DNA of 64,000 bases from Rhodoferax sp. BLA1 (GCF_013416775.1 NZ_SZVI01000012.1:434001-498000); one strand, 5' to 3'. Counted from the first letter of the stretch, positions 7,278 to 16,950 are shown. Made by a program: numbers and translations. The notes: generated by a model not told the origin, from the letters alone.

Positions 7278-10200
7278 ATGAATCTTTCCAAATTTTTTAT
7301 CGACCGCCCTATTTTTGCTGGCGTGTTGTCCTTGCTGATCTTGCTTGCCGGTCTGGTCGCGTTGCGTGGCCTGCCTATCTCGGAGTATCCCGCGGTAGCA
7401 CCGCCAACGGTGGTGGTGCGCGCCCAGTACCCGGGTGCCAACCCGAAGGTGATTGCAGAGACCGTGGCTACACCGCTGGAGGAGTCCATCAACGGAGTGG
7501 AGGACATGCTCTACATGAACAGCCAGGCCACCACCGACGGGGTGATGACGCTGTCTGTCACCTTCAAGTTGGGAACCGACCCCGACAAAGCGCAGCAGAT
7601 GGTGCAAAACCGCGTCGCGCAGGCCGAGCCGCGTTTGCCCGAAGAGGTGCGGCGTCTGGGGGTGAGCACGGTCAAGAGTTCGCCCAATATCACGATGGTG
7701 GTGCACCTGGTGTCGCCCAATGACCGCTACGACATCACCTACCTGCGCAATTACGCTGTGCTCAATATCAAGGACAGGTTGGCGCGTATTCAAGGTGTGG
7801 GTCAAGTGCAGGTGTTTGGCGGTGGCGATTACGCCATGCGCGTCTGGCTGGACCCCCAGAAAGTCGCACAACGTGGTCTCTCTGCCAGTGACGTGGTGGC
7901 CGCCATCCGTGGCCAGAACATCCAGGCGGCGGCTGGTGTTGTGGGTGCCTCACCCGGTTTGGAGGGTGTGGACATGCAACTGTCAATCAACGCCCAGGGT
8001 CGTTTGCAAAATGAAGAAGAGTTTGGCGACATCATTGTCAAGACGGGTGCGGACGGCGCCGTCACGCGGTTGCGCGACATTGCACGCCTGGAGCTGGGGG
8101 CTGCTGACTACGCGCTGCGTTCTCTGCTGAACAACAAGCAGGCCGTGGGTATGGGCGTGTTCCAGGCGCCGGGTTCCAACTCGCTGGACATCTCCGCAGA
8201 AGTCCGCCAAACGATGGAAGAGCTTGGCAAAAACATGCCAGAAGGTGTGGAGTACCGTATTGCGTATGACCCGACACAGTTTGTGCGTGCATCGATCACC
8301 TCGGTGATCCACACCTTGCTCGAAGCGATTGCGCTGGTGGTGCTGGTGGTGATTTTGTTTTTGCAAACCTGGCGCGCATCCATCATTCCGCTGCTGGCGG
8401 TGCCGGTGTCGGTGGTTGGCACGTTTGCGGTATTGCATCTTCTGGGTTTTTCCATCAACGCGCTCAGTCTGTTCGGGCTGGTGCTGGCCATTGGTATTGT
8501 GGTGGATGACGCCATCGTGGTGGTTGAAAACGTGGAGCGCAATATCGAAAGCGGCTTGACCCCGCGCGAGGCCACCTACCGTGCCATGCGCGAGGTGTCG
8601 GGCCCCATCATTGCAATCGCCTTGGTGCTGGTGGCGGTGTTTGTGCCGCTGGCATTTATCAGTGGCTTGACCGGTCAGTTCTATCGCCAGTTTGCGGTGA
8701 CGATTGCGATCTCGACCGTGATCTCGGCGATCAACTCGCTGACCTTGTCGCCCGCGCTTGCAGCCTTGTTGCTCAAGGGAACCGATGCACCCAAAGATGC
8801 GCTGGCGCGTGGCATCGACAAAGTGTTCGGCCGCTTCTTTGCTAGCTTCAACCGTCTGTTCAAGCGCGGTGCAGAGGGCTACAGCACGGGGGTGACGGGC
8901 GCGATTTCGCGCAAGGGCATGATGCTGGTGATGTACATGGTGCTGGTTGGCGCAACGGTTGGCATCTTCAAGCTGGTGCCCGGCGGTTTTGTGCCCGCAC
9001 AGGACAAGCAGTACTTGATTGGGTTTGCGCAGCTGCCGGACGGTGCGACGCTGGACCGCACCGAAGACGTGATCCAACGCATGGGTGAACTCATGAAGCA
9101 GAACCCGAACGTGGAAGACGCCATTGCCTTCCCGGGCCTGTCGATCAACGGGTTTACCAACAGCTCCAACTCAGGCATTGTGTTTGCCACGCTCAAGCCC
9201 TTTGCCGAACGCAGCCGCCAAGACCAGAGCGGTGGTGCGGTTGCGGGGCAACTCAACCAGGCCTTTGGCAGCATCCAGGATGCCTTCATTGTGATGTTCC
9301 CGCCACCACCGGTGGAGGGCCTGGGGACAACAGGCGGCTTCAAGCTGCAGCTGGAGGACCGAGCCTCACTCGGTTACGACGCGATGGATACGGCGGTCAA
9401 GGCTTTTATGGCCAAGGTCTCGCAAGCACCCGAGCTGGCTGGCAGCTTCACCAGCTGGCAGGTCAATGTGCCGCAGTTGTATGCAGACATTGACCGCACC
9501 AAGGCGCGTCAGCTGAATGTGCCGGTGACGGACATTTTCGACACCATGCAGATCTACCTCGGCAGCCTGTATGCCAACGACTTCAACAAGTTTGGCCGCA
9601 CCTACAGTGTGCGTGTGCAGGCCGACGCGGCCTACCGGGCGCGGGCTGAAGATGTGGGCCTGCTCAAGGTCCGCTCGACCACCGGTGAGATGGTGCCGCT
9701 GTCGGCGCTGATGAAGGTGCAATCCAGTTTTGGCCCTGAGCGTGCCATGCGCTACAACGGTTATCTCTCTGCCGACGTGAGCGGTGGCCCGGCGCCGGGT
9801 TATTCGTCGGGCCAGGCCCAGGCAGCGGTGGAGCGTATCGCGGCCGAGACCTTGCCCCCAGGCATCGGCTTTGAGTGGACGGAGCTGACCTACCAGGAGA
9901 TCCTGGCGGGTGACTCTTCCGTGCTGGTGTTTCCGCTGGCCATTTTGCTGGTGTTCCTGGTGCTGGCGGCGCAGTATGAAAGCCTGACCTTGCCTATTGC
10001 AATCATTCTGATTGTGCCGATGAGCTTGTTGGCCGCGATGACCGGCGTGTGGCTGTCGGGCGGTGAGAACAACGTGTTTACCCAGATCGGGCTCATGGTG
10101 CTGGTTGGGCTGTCTGCCAAAAACGCCATTCTGATTGTGGAGTTTGCCCGCGAGCTTGAGTTTGCCGACCGGACACCGGTGCAGGCCGCCATTGAAGCCA

Positions 10201-10520
10201 GCCGCCTGCGCTTGCGCCCCATTCTGATGACCTCCATGGCCTTTGTGATGGGTGTGTTGCCGCTGGTGCTGTCCACCGGGGCGGGGGCAGAAATGCGCTC
10301 GGCCATGGGGGTGGCGGTGTTCTTCGGGATGATTGGTGTGACAGCGTTTGGCCTGTTTCTCACACCTGTTTTTTACGTGGTTCTGCGCCGTCTCGCGGGC
10401 AACCGACCGCTCAAATTACATGGCGAAGTGCCCCATCTGGACGGTTTTGCAGGCAGCCATGCCGCTGGCGGGCCAGCCGGTCATGCCCAGCCCGCAGCAG
10501 CCATCGGATACCACGAATAA
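7278..10520 (+). CDS. RND efflux transporter, MexF-like (HAE1 family)
   Basis: A 1080-residue inner-membrane proton/drug antiporter. It begins with the usual 'FFIDRPIFAGVLSLLILLAG' first membrane helix, has 12 expected membrane segments and two large periplasmic loops. The proton-relay aspartates are present at 410-411 in 'GIVVDDAIVVVENVE', and the relay lysine in 'VGLSAKNAILIVEFA' near residue 950. Segments such as 'LQTWRASIIPL', 'FAQLPDGATLDRTEDVI' and 'YLGSLYANDFNKFGRTY' are closer to MexF than to AcrB or MexB as I recall them. The last 35 or so residues after the final helix are a divergent Gly/Ala/His-rich tail. With the adaptor and outer-membrane factor it forms a complete tripartite pump; chloramphenicol, quinolone or aromatic export would be typical of the MexF group. 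Confidence 0.95.
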   Translation: MNLSKFFIDRPIFAGVLSLLILLAGLVALRGLPISEYPAVAPPTVVVRAQYPGANPKVIAETVATPLEESINGVEDMLYMNSQATTDGVMTLSVTFKLGTDPDKAQQMVQNRVAQAEPRLPEEVRRLGVSTVKSSPNITMVVHLVSPNDRYDITYLRNYAVLNIKDRLARIQGVGQVQVFGGGDYAMRVWLDPQKVAQRGLSASDVVAAIRGQNIQAAAGVVGASPGLEGVDMQLSINAQGRLQNEEEFGDIIVKTGADGAVTRLRDIARLELGAADYALRSLLNNKQAVGMGVFQAPGSNSLDISAEVRQTMEELGKNMPEGVEYRIAYDPTQFVRASITSVIHTLLEAIALVVLVVILFLQTWRASIIPLLAVPVSVVGTFAVLHLLGFSINALSLFGLVLAIGIVVDDAIVVVENVERNIESGLTPREATYRAMREVSGPIIAIALVLVAVFVPLAFISGLTGQFYRQFAVTIAISTVISAINSLTLSPALAALLLKGTDAPKDALARGIDKVFGRFFASFNRLFKRGAEGYSTGVTGAISRKGMMLVMYMVLVGATVGIFKLVPGGFVPAQDKQYLIGFAQLPDGATLDRTEDVIQRMGELMKQNPNVEDAIAFPGLSINGFTNSSNSGIVFATLKPFAERSRQDQSGGAVAGQLNQAFGSIQDAFIVMFPPPPVEGLGTTGGFKLQLEDRASLGYDAMDTAVKAFMAKVSQAPELAGSFTSWQVNVPQLYADIDRTKARQLNVPVTDIFDTMQIYLGSLYANDFNKFGRTYSVRVQADAAYRARAEDVGLLKVRSTTGEMVPLSALMKVQSSFGPERAMRYNGYLSADVSGGPAPGYSSGQAQAAVERIAAETLPPGIGFEWTELTYQEILAGDSSVLVFPLAILLVFLVLAAQYESLTLPIAIILIVPMSLLAAMTGVWLSGGENNVFTQIGLMVLVGLSAKNAILIVEFARELEFADRTPVQAAIEASRLRLRPILMTSMAFVMGVLPLVLSTGAGAEMRSAMGVAVFFGMIGVTAFGLFLTPVFYVVLRRLAGNRPLKLHGEVPHLDGFAGSHAAGGPAGHAQPAAAIGYHE

Positions 10521-10547
10521 CAAGACATGACACCCAAGGAGTTCCTC

Positions 10548-11969
10548 ATGAACCAGTTCCTCTTAAAGCGACATCTTGCACTGCTGCCGCTGCTTGCCGC
10601 ACTGGTGCTGGCTGGCTGTGCCACTGGCACGGTGATCCCGCCATCCAGCCTGCCAACCGCGCCCGCCGCGTTCAAGGAAAACGGCGGCACGGTCACCTCA
10701 ACCCACACGCCAGCCACCACGGTGAGCGCGCCAGGACAGACGCAAGGCCTGTGGTGGCAGGTCTTTGCCGATCCGCTGCTTGATCAGCTGGTTGAGCAAG
10801 CCAACCGCAACAACAACAGCATTCAAGTCGCGGCCGCCAGACTGGCCCAGGCACGCGCTTTGGCAGGTCTGACGGATGCCAACCGCGCGCTCCAGGTGGG
10901 GCTTAGCACCGGTGTGGCACGCCAGAACAACAACACAACGGCCAACACCCCGCAGACGCTGGTCAGCACCGGCCTCAACCTGTCTTACGAGGTGGACCTG
11001 TTTGGCAAGCTCTCGGCAGCATCCGATGCCGCCTCGCTGGACGCCACCTCGCGCGATGCACTCTTGCGCAGCACACAACTGCTGGTCCAAGCCGAAGTCA
11101 CCCAGACCTATCTGAGCCTGCGTGCTACGGACAGCGAGCGGACCTTGGTGCGCGATACCTTGCAGGCCTACCGCAACACCTTGCAGCTCACCGAAGTGCG
11201 TTACAGGGAAGGGGATGTGGCAGAGCTGGATGTGGCGCGAGTGCGGTCCGAAGTGGCATCCACAGAATCCGACGTGCTGGCGTTGGACCAGCGCCGTGCC
11301 CAACTGGAGCACGCCCTGGCCGTTCTGGTCGGTGAGCTTGCCTCCAACTTCTCTGTACCGCCCACCCAATGGGCGACGGCCTTGCCCGCCATACCGGCGG
11401 GTGTGCCAAGTACCGTGTTGACACGCAGGCCCGATATCTCTGCAGCCCAAAGCAGCATGCAGGCCGCCCAAGCACGCGTTGGTGTGGCCAAAGCCGCCTG
11501 GTTCCCGAGCTTTTCATTAACGGCCAATGGCGGCTATGCCGCGCCCGAGATCAAGGACTTGTTCTCGCTGTCTACCCGGGCCTGGGGTGTGGGCGCATTG
11601 CTCTCGCTGCCTGTGTTTGACGGCGGCAAGCGTGAGGCGGGTCTGTCAAGCGCCAATGCCGAACTCGACATGGCACTGGCCAGCTACCGTGAGCAGGTGC
11701 TGGTCGCGTTCCGGGAGGTGGAAGACCAGCTGTCTTCATTGCGGCTGCTGGCCGAACAGTCTGAGGCGCAGTCGCGCTCGGTGGCATCCAGCAGCCGCGC
11801 CACCCAGCTGTCGGGCGCTCGCTATCGCAATGGTTTTGTCAGTCAACTTGAACTGCTGGACGCGCAGCGCAGCGAACTGCGCAACCGCCGCCAGGCACTT
11901 CAAGTGCGTGCCGCGCAATACCAGGCCACGGTGGGGCTGATCCGCGCATTGGGAGGGGGCTGGGTTTGA
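10548..11969 (+). CDS. Outer-membrane efflux channel lipoprotein (OprM/OprN, NodT family)
   Basis: A 473-residue TolC-like outer-membrane factor completing the pump. The lipoprotein signal peptide ends in LAGC (about residues 20-23), so the mature protein is lipid-anchored. Two outer-membrane-factor repeats are visible ('LDQLVEQANRNNNSIQVAAARL' region and 'RRPDISAAQSSMQAAQARVGVA' region). The start at 10548 is preferred over an in-frame ATG at 10527 because AAGGAG lies six bases upstream of it. The gene starts 27 bp after the RND gene and is the last of the operon. No clear terminator follows, but a hairpin repeat lies about 140 bp downstream. Confidence 0.93.
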   Translation: MNQFLLKRHLALLPLLAALVLAGCATGTVIPPSSLPTAPAAFKENGGTVTSTHTPATTVSAPGQTQGLWWQVFADPLLDQLVEQANRNNNSIQVAAARLAQARALAGLTDANRALQVGLSTGVARQNNNTTANTPQTLVSTGLNLSYEVDLFGKLSAASDAASLDATSRDALLRSTQLLVQAEVTQTYLSLRATDSERTLVRDTLQAYRNTLQLTEVRYREGDVAELDVARVRSEVASTESDVLALDQRRAQLEHALAVLVGELASNFSVPPTQWATALPAIPAGVPSTVLTRRPDISAAQSSMQAAQARVGVAKAAWFPSFSLTANGGYAAPEIKDLFSLSTRAWGVGALLSLPVFDGGKREAGLSSANAELDMALASYREQVLVAFREVEDQLSSLRLLAEQSEAQSRSVASSSRATQLSGARYRNGFVSQLELLDAQRSELRNRRQALQVRAAQYQATVGLIRALGGGWV

Positions 11970-12276
11970 CGAAAACGGTTGGGTGCTGTGATGGCTCTGT
12001 CGCAAGGGGCTGTCCACCTACACCGGTTCTCAGGACGGAATGGGCGAGCGGCAACCTCGCCGCTCGCCTGGCGCCACGCGAATCAAGGCCTTGAATCACT
12101 CTACTAAACATAGCTATATGCCCTTTTGGGATAAGGGCTAGAGGCTGTTTTGGCATATAAAAGACGGCGGGTTGTCGAAACCGCTGCCGTGCCAGAAGTT
12201 CATCCGCGTAAGGTGTGAATTCCGCATGCACGCCAGGTGCGTTCGTGGCAGGCGGCGGTCAACAGGCCAAGCCTCG
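11970..12276. other. Convergent intergenic region with one copy of the hairpin repeat
   Basis: About 307 bp lie between the convergent outer-membrane-factor and MmcB-like genes. Apart from the repeat copy at 12111-12156 I see no gene, tRNA or clear terminator in it. Confidence 0.6.
12111..12156 (+). repeat. Short interspersed hairpin repeat, copy 1
   Basis: The unit starts TAGCT, then has a GCCCTT...AAGGGC stem, then CTAGAGGCTGTTTTGGC. The 17-mer ATAAGGGCTAGAGGCTG at 12131-12147 recurs exactly at 33692 and, inverted, inside uvrA at 23367; 16 of its 17 bases recur at 47552. It lies between convergent genes and could act as a bidirectional transcription stop, which is inferred. Confidence 0.75.
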
Positions 12277-13227
12277 TCACCCTTCAGTCATCAGCCCCAG
12301 CGCATCCTGACAGGGCTCCAGCTCCGTGCCTCTTACCGGCGTTGCTTTCGCCAAGGCCATCCACACCGAAAACGGCAGCTGGCTCACCATGCGCTTGGGC
12401 GCCATACGCAGCACCTCCAGCTGGCTGTTCTGCAGCACCATCACCCCACACTCCAGCGGAATTTCGTTGGCCTTGGCAATCGGGTAACCACTGCGGTCAC
12501 AGCCCAGCACATACCAGCACTGGCCACCCACATCCAGATAAGCCGACCGTTTGTCGAGGCGTTTGATGTCGCCCAGCAAATCAGCGCGGCTGACCTTGAT
12601 CTCGTGCACGATGGGCTCCAGGTATTCCTGGCGTGAGCTGTTGCGGATTGAGAAGACATCGGGCTGGCACAGCTTCCAGCGTGATTGCTCTTCAGACTCC
12701 CCCGGCACCTTGGCGCGCAGGCTCAACCCGGTCCAGACCAAGCGACCATCACGCAGCATGGCCTGCACCACCTTGTCCACTAGTGCCTCGTGTGCCGAGC
12801 GGGCCTGGCGGTTGCCCTGGGTGGCCTGGGCCAGGTGGGTGATGCCCGCATCGGTGAGTGCAACCAGGGGGTGCCCTGCGTCGCTGTTGGTGCGCCTGAG
12901 CAGCCCGGCTGCCAGCAGTTCAACTTCCACCACATCTTGATACGGCCAACCCGCCGAGCGGTACACCTCCCGCAGGCGTTGGGCGTGAACCCGTTTCAGG
13001 GGGATCGGCAGGTCTGCAACTGTTGCCGGGGTGGGGCTGTTTGATAGGGCCGCTGCCTGGGTGCCGATTTCGGCTTTTGGCTTGGCTTTGACTCTGGTTT
13101 TGCTGGAAGGTTTGACGGGTGTGTCAGCGGCCGTGCTGGCCTGCGGGCCGCTTTCCTTGGCCGTCTCTGCCCCTGGGGCCTGGCTCAAAGCGGTGTTCGG
13201 GTTGGGGGTGGATGATGCGGGGCGCAT
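12277..13227 (-). CDS. Putative PD-(D/E)XK nuclease-fold protein, MmcB-like, with LexA box
   Basis: A 316-residue protein. Residues 1-75 are a low-complexity Ala/Ser/Pro/Lys-rich tail. Residues 76-140 look like a small helical, possibly winged-helix, domain ('LREVYRSAGWPYQDVVEVELLAAGLL'). Residues 145-300 carry a restriction-endonuclease-like core: Asp190 in 'QPDVFSIR', then Glu209-x-Lys211 in 'VHEIKVSRADLLGDI', followed by 'YLDVGGQCWYVLG'. This matches the MmcB-type DNA-repair family in motif order; MmcB is known to be SOS-controlled in Caulobacter. A CTGT-N8-ACAG LexA box lies six bases before the ATG. No Shine-Dalgarno precedes that ATG, so a nearly leaderless mRNA or a later start is possible. 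Nuclease activity is inferred from motifs only. Confidence 0.6.
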   Translation of the reverse strand: MRPASSTPNPNTALSQAPGAETAKESGPQASTAADTPVKPSSKTRVKAKPKAEIGTQAAALSNSPTPATVADLPIPLKRVHAQRLREVYRSAGWPYQDVVEVELLAAGLLRRTNSDAGHPLVALTDAGITHLAQATQGNRQARSAHEALVDKVVQAMLRDGRLVWTGLSLRAKVPGESEEQSRWKLCQPDVFSIRNSSRQEYLEPIVHEIKVSRADLLGDIKRLDKRSAYLDVGGQCWYVLGCDRSGYPIAKANEIPLECGVMVLQNSQLEVLRMAPKRMVSQLPFSVWMALAKATPVRGTELEPCQDALGLMTEG

Positions 13228-13232
13228 ACAAA

Positions 13233-13252
13233 TACTGTTAATGTGTACAGTA
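13233..13252 (-). promoter_or_regulatory. LexA (SOS) box overlapping a -10 element
   Basis: The 20-bp palindrome has TACTGT and ACAGTA arms and fits CTGT-N8-ACAG exactly, the E. coli-type LexA consensus also used in betaproteobacteria. On the minus strand it overlaps a TATACT -10-like hexamer (13254 to 13249), so LexA would block transcription of the MmcB-like gene. Confidence 0.7.
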
Positions 13253-13423
13253 TAAAAGAAAGCCCGCTGTGTTGACCAGCCTGCTGCCTATGTTTTAAGC
13301 AGTCCCCGCCAGATCAAGCGGGGCGCGGCTTTGGCGACTTGTTCAAGCCTTTATCCACAGCTTTGGGCCCAGTCTGCGGGGACAACTTGTCAGAACAGAG
13401 GTTCAGCTGCGGAGCCTGGATGT

Positions 13424-13996
13424 TTACGGCGCGTCGTCCGGCTCAGCATCGGTCACCAGATACTGCTTCACCAGGTCAAAAAAGCGGTCGTAAAAAGCGT
13501 CTGAAACAACGGTCTCACTGCCGACCTTGACCATCGACTCACTGCTTGAGCTAAACGGCAGCGAGACGGAGCCAATGGCACTCACGCCCACACTGGCCGA
13601 GTTATTGCTTTTCTTGAGCGCATAACGGTCTTGCAAAGCGGTGACGAACCCAAGGCTGACTTTCCCGTCTTTGCTGTCGGGTACACACACCACCCGGATT
13701 TCCAGCTGCAAGTGTGATTCGCCATCGGGTTGGAAACTTTTCTGTCCCGTGACCAGGTCGTCACGGGTGATGTTGGTGATGTAGCCCTGGCTCAGCAAGG
13801 CCCTTCTGGCGGCTTCACAGGTCTGCGCCGGGGTGCTGTCAAACAGCCGTGAGTAGGTCGAGGTGGAGCCGAACTTTTCCTGCAGCGGGAACTTCTTCAA
13901 GGATGTGCCACACGCGGTCAGCATACTTGACAAGCTCACCAGGCCCACCAGCCAGAGCGTGGCACGGCGTCGTATCCATGACAATTTCAAAGCCAA
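13424..13996 (-). CDS. Outer-membrane-type lipoprotein, DUF2242-like
   Basis: A 190-residue predicted lipoprotein. The N-terminus is a signal peptide with an Arg-rich n-region and a lipobox LTAC (Cys about residue 29). The mature part contains 'TCEAARRALLSQGYI' and 'DDLVTGQKSFQPDGESHLQLEIRVVC', resembling the DUF2242 family of proteobacterial lipoproteins as I recall it. No catalytic motif is visible and the function is unknown. The second residue after the Cys is Thr, not Asp, which by the E. coli rule favours outer-membrane sorting. It is transcribed alone; the glycosyltransferase gene upstream on the same strand ends 134 bp away. Confidence 0.7.
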   Translation of the reverse strand: MALKLSWIRRRATLWLVGLVSLSSMLTACGTSLKKFPLQEKFGSTSTYSRLFDSTPAQTCEAARRALLSQGYITNITRDDLVTGQKSFQPDGESHLQLEIRVVCVPDSKDGKVSLGFVTALQDRYALKKSNNSASVGVSAIGSVSLPFSSSSESMVKVGSETVVSDAFYDRFFDLVKQYLVTDAEPDDAP

Positions 13997-14130
13997 TCTC
14001 TCCTATATCCTTGAGGCATCAAAACAGGTTACCACAGCACCTATTGTGGCTGTCCTCCGGTGACGGAATCACGCTGGCCGCTGCCAACCCGATGTTCAGG
14101 AGGCGCAGAACTGTGTTGAAGACGCGTGCA

Positions 14131-15300
14131 TCATTTAGCCAGTTTTGCCAACAGCTGTGGCACCTCAAAAACGGCCCGATTTTGCATCTGGCGGACGTTG
14201 TTTTGCCATCTGGGCAGATCTCGCACCATCTCATACACGGCCGAGCGCACACCGCGAAAACTGTTTAACACCAGCCCCAGCCCGTTGTGGCGAACCCACT
14301 GGGTATTCCACCGCTCTTGAGGCATGGTCCAGGCATTGCAGGTGATCACAACGGGCAGCCCCATATGCACCGCCTCACTGAGGCTGCCCGGCCCAGGTTT
14401 GCCAATGAAGAAGTCCGCCAGACGCATCCAGTACGCCATGTCATCGGTGAACTCGACCACCACATGGGGGGCCTGGGTGGTCATGGCGCGCAAGGATTGG
14501 GCCAGCGCTGTATTTTTGCCGCAGACCAGAATCAGCGGTGTGTCCACCAGACGGGTCGCGATGGTCTTCATCACTTCCGAACCATAACCGCCAAACATCA
14601 CCAGCCCCACAGCCTGTTTGCCAAAAAAACCATGCTTGAACCGCTCGATCCAGCGGTCTGTGGCAGAAGGTTCGTAAAACCGGGGTGACAGGATCATGCC
14701 GGAGCTTTGATGAACACGCTGGGCTGCACAGCCTGCCGACATCGCCTGTTGGGCCGCATAAGCTGTGCCGCACACCAGCTGCTGGGGCTGGTCCGGCTCG
14801 ACCCAGAATGCCGGTGGATGGTCTGCCATGTCGGTGAGCACGGTCACGTAAGGCGTGCTGGGCACGGCCAATTTCAAGCTTTCACACAAGGCACGATTGA
14901 AGTTGGGTATCACTGACACGACCATGTCGGGCCGGGCATCGCGCCAATAAGCACACATCCGCTTGACCATCGCCTGGTGCCCCAGTCTGATCAACATCTG
15001 CAGCAATTTGAGCTCCAGCGACATGCCCAGGGTCATGCCGTGCGCCAGTTGTTTGTTGTAGATGTCTTCCGGCTGGAACCCCAGTGTTTTGGCAAACAGG
15101 CTGCAGGGGTCAAGGATGTCGAACAAGTGCACCAGCCGCACCTGCCAGCCTTGGCCGTGCATGACCTGCTGCAAGGCTGTTGCGGCGGCGCGGTGCCCAC
15201 CCCCGGCATTGAAGTAGATGATGTCGACGCGGGTTTTGGCTGACCCGGGGTGGGCCGTATCAAGGTCAGAGGCGGTCAGCAATGGCTTGTTACCGATCAC
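14131..15300 (-). CDS. Glycosyltransferase of the MurG/MGDG-synthase superfamily (GT28-like)
   Basis: A 389-residue GT-B fold protein. The N-terminal 'IIYFNAGGGHRAAATAL' glycine-rich loop is the acceptor-domain signature shared by MGDG/diacylglycerol glucosyltransferases and MurG. The C-terminal donor-binding region reads 'FFIGKPGPGSLSEAVHMGLPVVIT', matching the K-P-G-x-x-S/T-x-x-E-A signature. It probably transfers a sugar from a nucleotide donor to a lipid at the cytoplasmic face of the membrane. The start is a GTG (15300), as no nearby in-frame ATG would keep the glycine loop. It has no obvious operon partner. A lipid or cell-envelope role is family-based inference. Confidence 0.82.
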   Translation of the reverse strand: MIGNKPLLTASDLDTAHPGSAKTRVDIIYFNAGGGHRAAATALQQVMHGQGWQVRLVHLFDILDPCSLFAKTLGFQPEDIYNKQLAHGMTLGMSLELKLLQMLIRLGHQAMVKRMCAYWRDARPDMVVSVIPNFNRALCESLKLAVPSTPYVTVLTDMADHPPAFWVEPDQPQQLVCGTAYAAQQAMSAGCAAQRVHQSSGMILSPRFYEPSATDRWIERFKHGFFGKQAVGLVMFGGYGSEVMKTIATRLVDTPLILVCGKNTALAQSLRAMTTQAPHVVVEFTDDMAYWMRLADFFIGKPGPGSLSEAVHMGLPVVITCNAWTMPQERWNTQWVRHNGLGLVLNSFRGVRSAVYEMVRDLPRWQNNVRQMQNRAVFEVPQLLAKLAK

Positions 15301-15687
15301 GGCGCCGACCCGGGGCGACGCCTTGCAGTTGGCCTAAGCTCATCTTTGCCATGTTTGCGGATGTTGTGCTGCCTCTGGCCAGTCCGCGTAGGCGATTTCT
15401 GTCGAGGTGATGAACCCCATGGTCAAGTGGTTGCTGAAAGCCCCGAGCCAGCTGAGACACAACATCACAAAGTCGGATCGATCACACATGGGGAGTCTCG
15501 GTGCACAACAAGGCGATCAGTGTGCCTCTTGTCTGTGAAGCTTGTGTGACAGCTTCCGGTGGGCGGAGCCAGCCCGGCACCCGTGTTCGCCCCAAGCTGG
15601 CAGAATCGCCCGTCCTGACTTTTCCGCTCATCCTGGTGCCCGTCCATCAGGATGGGCTGGTTTCCTTTTACCCACCTTGTTTTCCCC
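15301..15687. other. Divergent intergenic region, nothing recognised
   Basis: About 387 bp separate the divergent glycosyltransferase and Hsp70-like genes. It should hold both promoters, but I cannot point to convincing elements, an RNA gene or a conserved short coding frame. Confidence 0.5.
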
Positions 15688-16950
15688 ATGACTTCTTCCC
15701 CCCAAGGCACACTTGGCATTGACTTCGGCACCTCCAACTCGGCCATCGCCTGGGCCGACCCGCTGGGTGAGGCCCGCCACCTCTGCCTGGAGGGGCAAGC
15801 CACCGCCATGCCGACCGCCGTGTTCTACAACTCAGAAGACCTGAGCACCCACTTTGGTCGTGACGCGGTGGCGCAGTACCTGGGTGGTACACCCGGGCGG
15901 TTGATGCGTTCGCTCAAAAGCCTACTGGGCAGCCCTTTGCTGCAGGAGACCACGGTGATTAACCACCGGCAGGTCAGTTTTCAGGACATCATCGCCACCT
16001 TTCTGGCCACCTTGCGCGAGCGCGCCACCCAGTCGTTGGGTGCGTCTCCCCAGCGTGTGGTGATGGGCCGCCCGGTGCATTTTGTCGACGATGACCCGGT
16101 GCGAGATGCCCAGGCCGAGGCCTCACTGCGGCAGGCTGCCCAATCCGTCGGCTTTGATGAGGTGACGTTCCAGCTGGAGCCGATTGCTGCTGCGCTGGAC
16201 TACGAGCGTCGCCTGCAGCGTGAGTCGGTGGTGCTGGTTGTGGACATTGGCGGCGGCACCTCCGACTTCACCGTGGTGCGGCTGGGGCCACAACGCAAAA
16301 CGCGGCCGGATCGGACCAGCGACATCCTGGCCACCACCGGTGTACACATTGGGGGTACCGACTATGACCAGAAACTGAGTCTGGAGCAGCTGATGCCGAT
16401 GCTGGGTTACCGTCATCTGGGGCCGCAGCAGCGCGAGGTGCCGAGCCGCATCTTTTTTGATCTGTCCACCTGGCATCTGATCAACTGGCTGTACCAGTCG
16501 CGCGCGCTGAGCCAGGCGCGTGAGTTGCGCAGCAACTATGCCGACCCACATTTACACCAGCGCCTGATGAAGGTGCTCAACCACCGGTTCGGCCACCAGA
16601 TGGCGCATGAGCTGGAGCTGGCCAAAATCCGCTGCTCAGACCTCAACGACATCACGCAGGTCGATCTGTCGTTTGTGGAGCCTGGTTTTGAAGTGCAGAT
16701 GGCGCCCGAGGACATGCGTGAGCATCTGGCCACCTTGCTGAGCCGGGTGGTGGCCTGTGCACGAGACTGTGTGGCGCGTGCCGGTATCACCGACGCTGCG
16801 CTGGACGCGATTTACCTGACCGGTGGCTCGTCGGCCCTGCGGCCTTTTCAGGCGGCGTTGCGGGCCGAGTTTCCCGGTGTGCCCCTGGTCGAGGGGGATC
16901 TGTTTGGTGGGGTGGCGGCCGGTCTGGCCTATTCCCAGGGCCGGACCTGA
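15688..16950 (+). CDS. yegD: Hsp70-family chaperone-like protein (YegD type)
   Basis: A 420-residue protein with the actin/Hsp70 ATPase fold but no DnaK substrate-binding domain, the usual length for YegD. Phosphate-1 motif 'GIDFGTSNSAIAW' is at residues 10-22, phosphate-2 is 'VVDIGGGTSDFTVV' and the adenosine motif is 'YLTGGSSALRPFQAAL' near the C-terminus. The Met at 15688 is preferred over an in-frame upstream ATG at 15652 because it places the phosphate-1 motif at the normal position. The client or partner of YegD proteins is unknown. It is transcribed alone and converges on pckG. Confidence 0.88.
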   Translation: MTSSPQGTLGIDFGTSNSAIAWADPLGEARHLCLEGQATAMPTAVFYNSEDLSTHFGRDAVAQYLGGTPGRLMRSLKSLLGSPLLQETTVINHRQVSFQDIIATFLATLRERATQSLGASPQRVVMGRPVHFVDDDPVRDAQAEASLRQAAQSVGFDEVTFQLEPIAAALDYERRLQRESVVLVVDIGGGTSDFTVVRLGPQRKTRPDRTSDILATTGVHIGGTDYDQKLSLEQLMPMLGYRHLGPQQREVPSRIFFDLSTWHLINWLYQSRALSQARELRSNYADPHLHQRLMKVLNHRFGHQMAHELELAKIRCSDLNDITQVDLSFVEPGFEVQMAPEDMREHLATLLSRVVACARDCVARAGITDAALDAIYLTGGSSALRPFQAALRAEFPGVPLVEGDLFGGVAAGLAYSQGRT

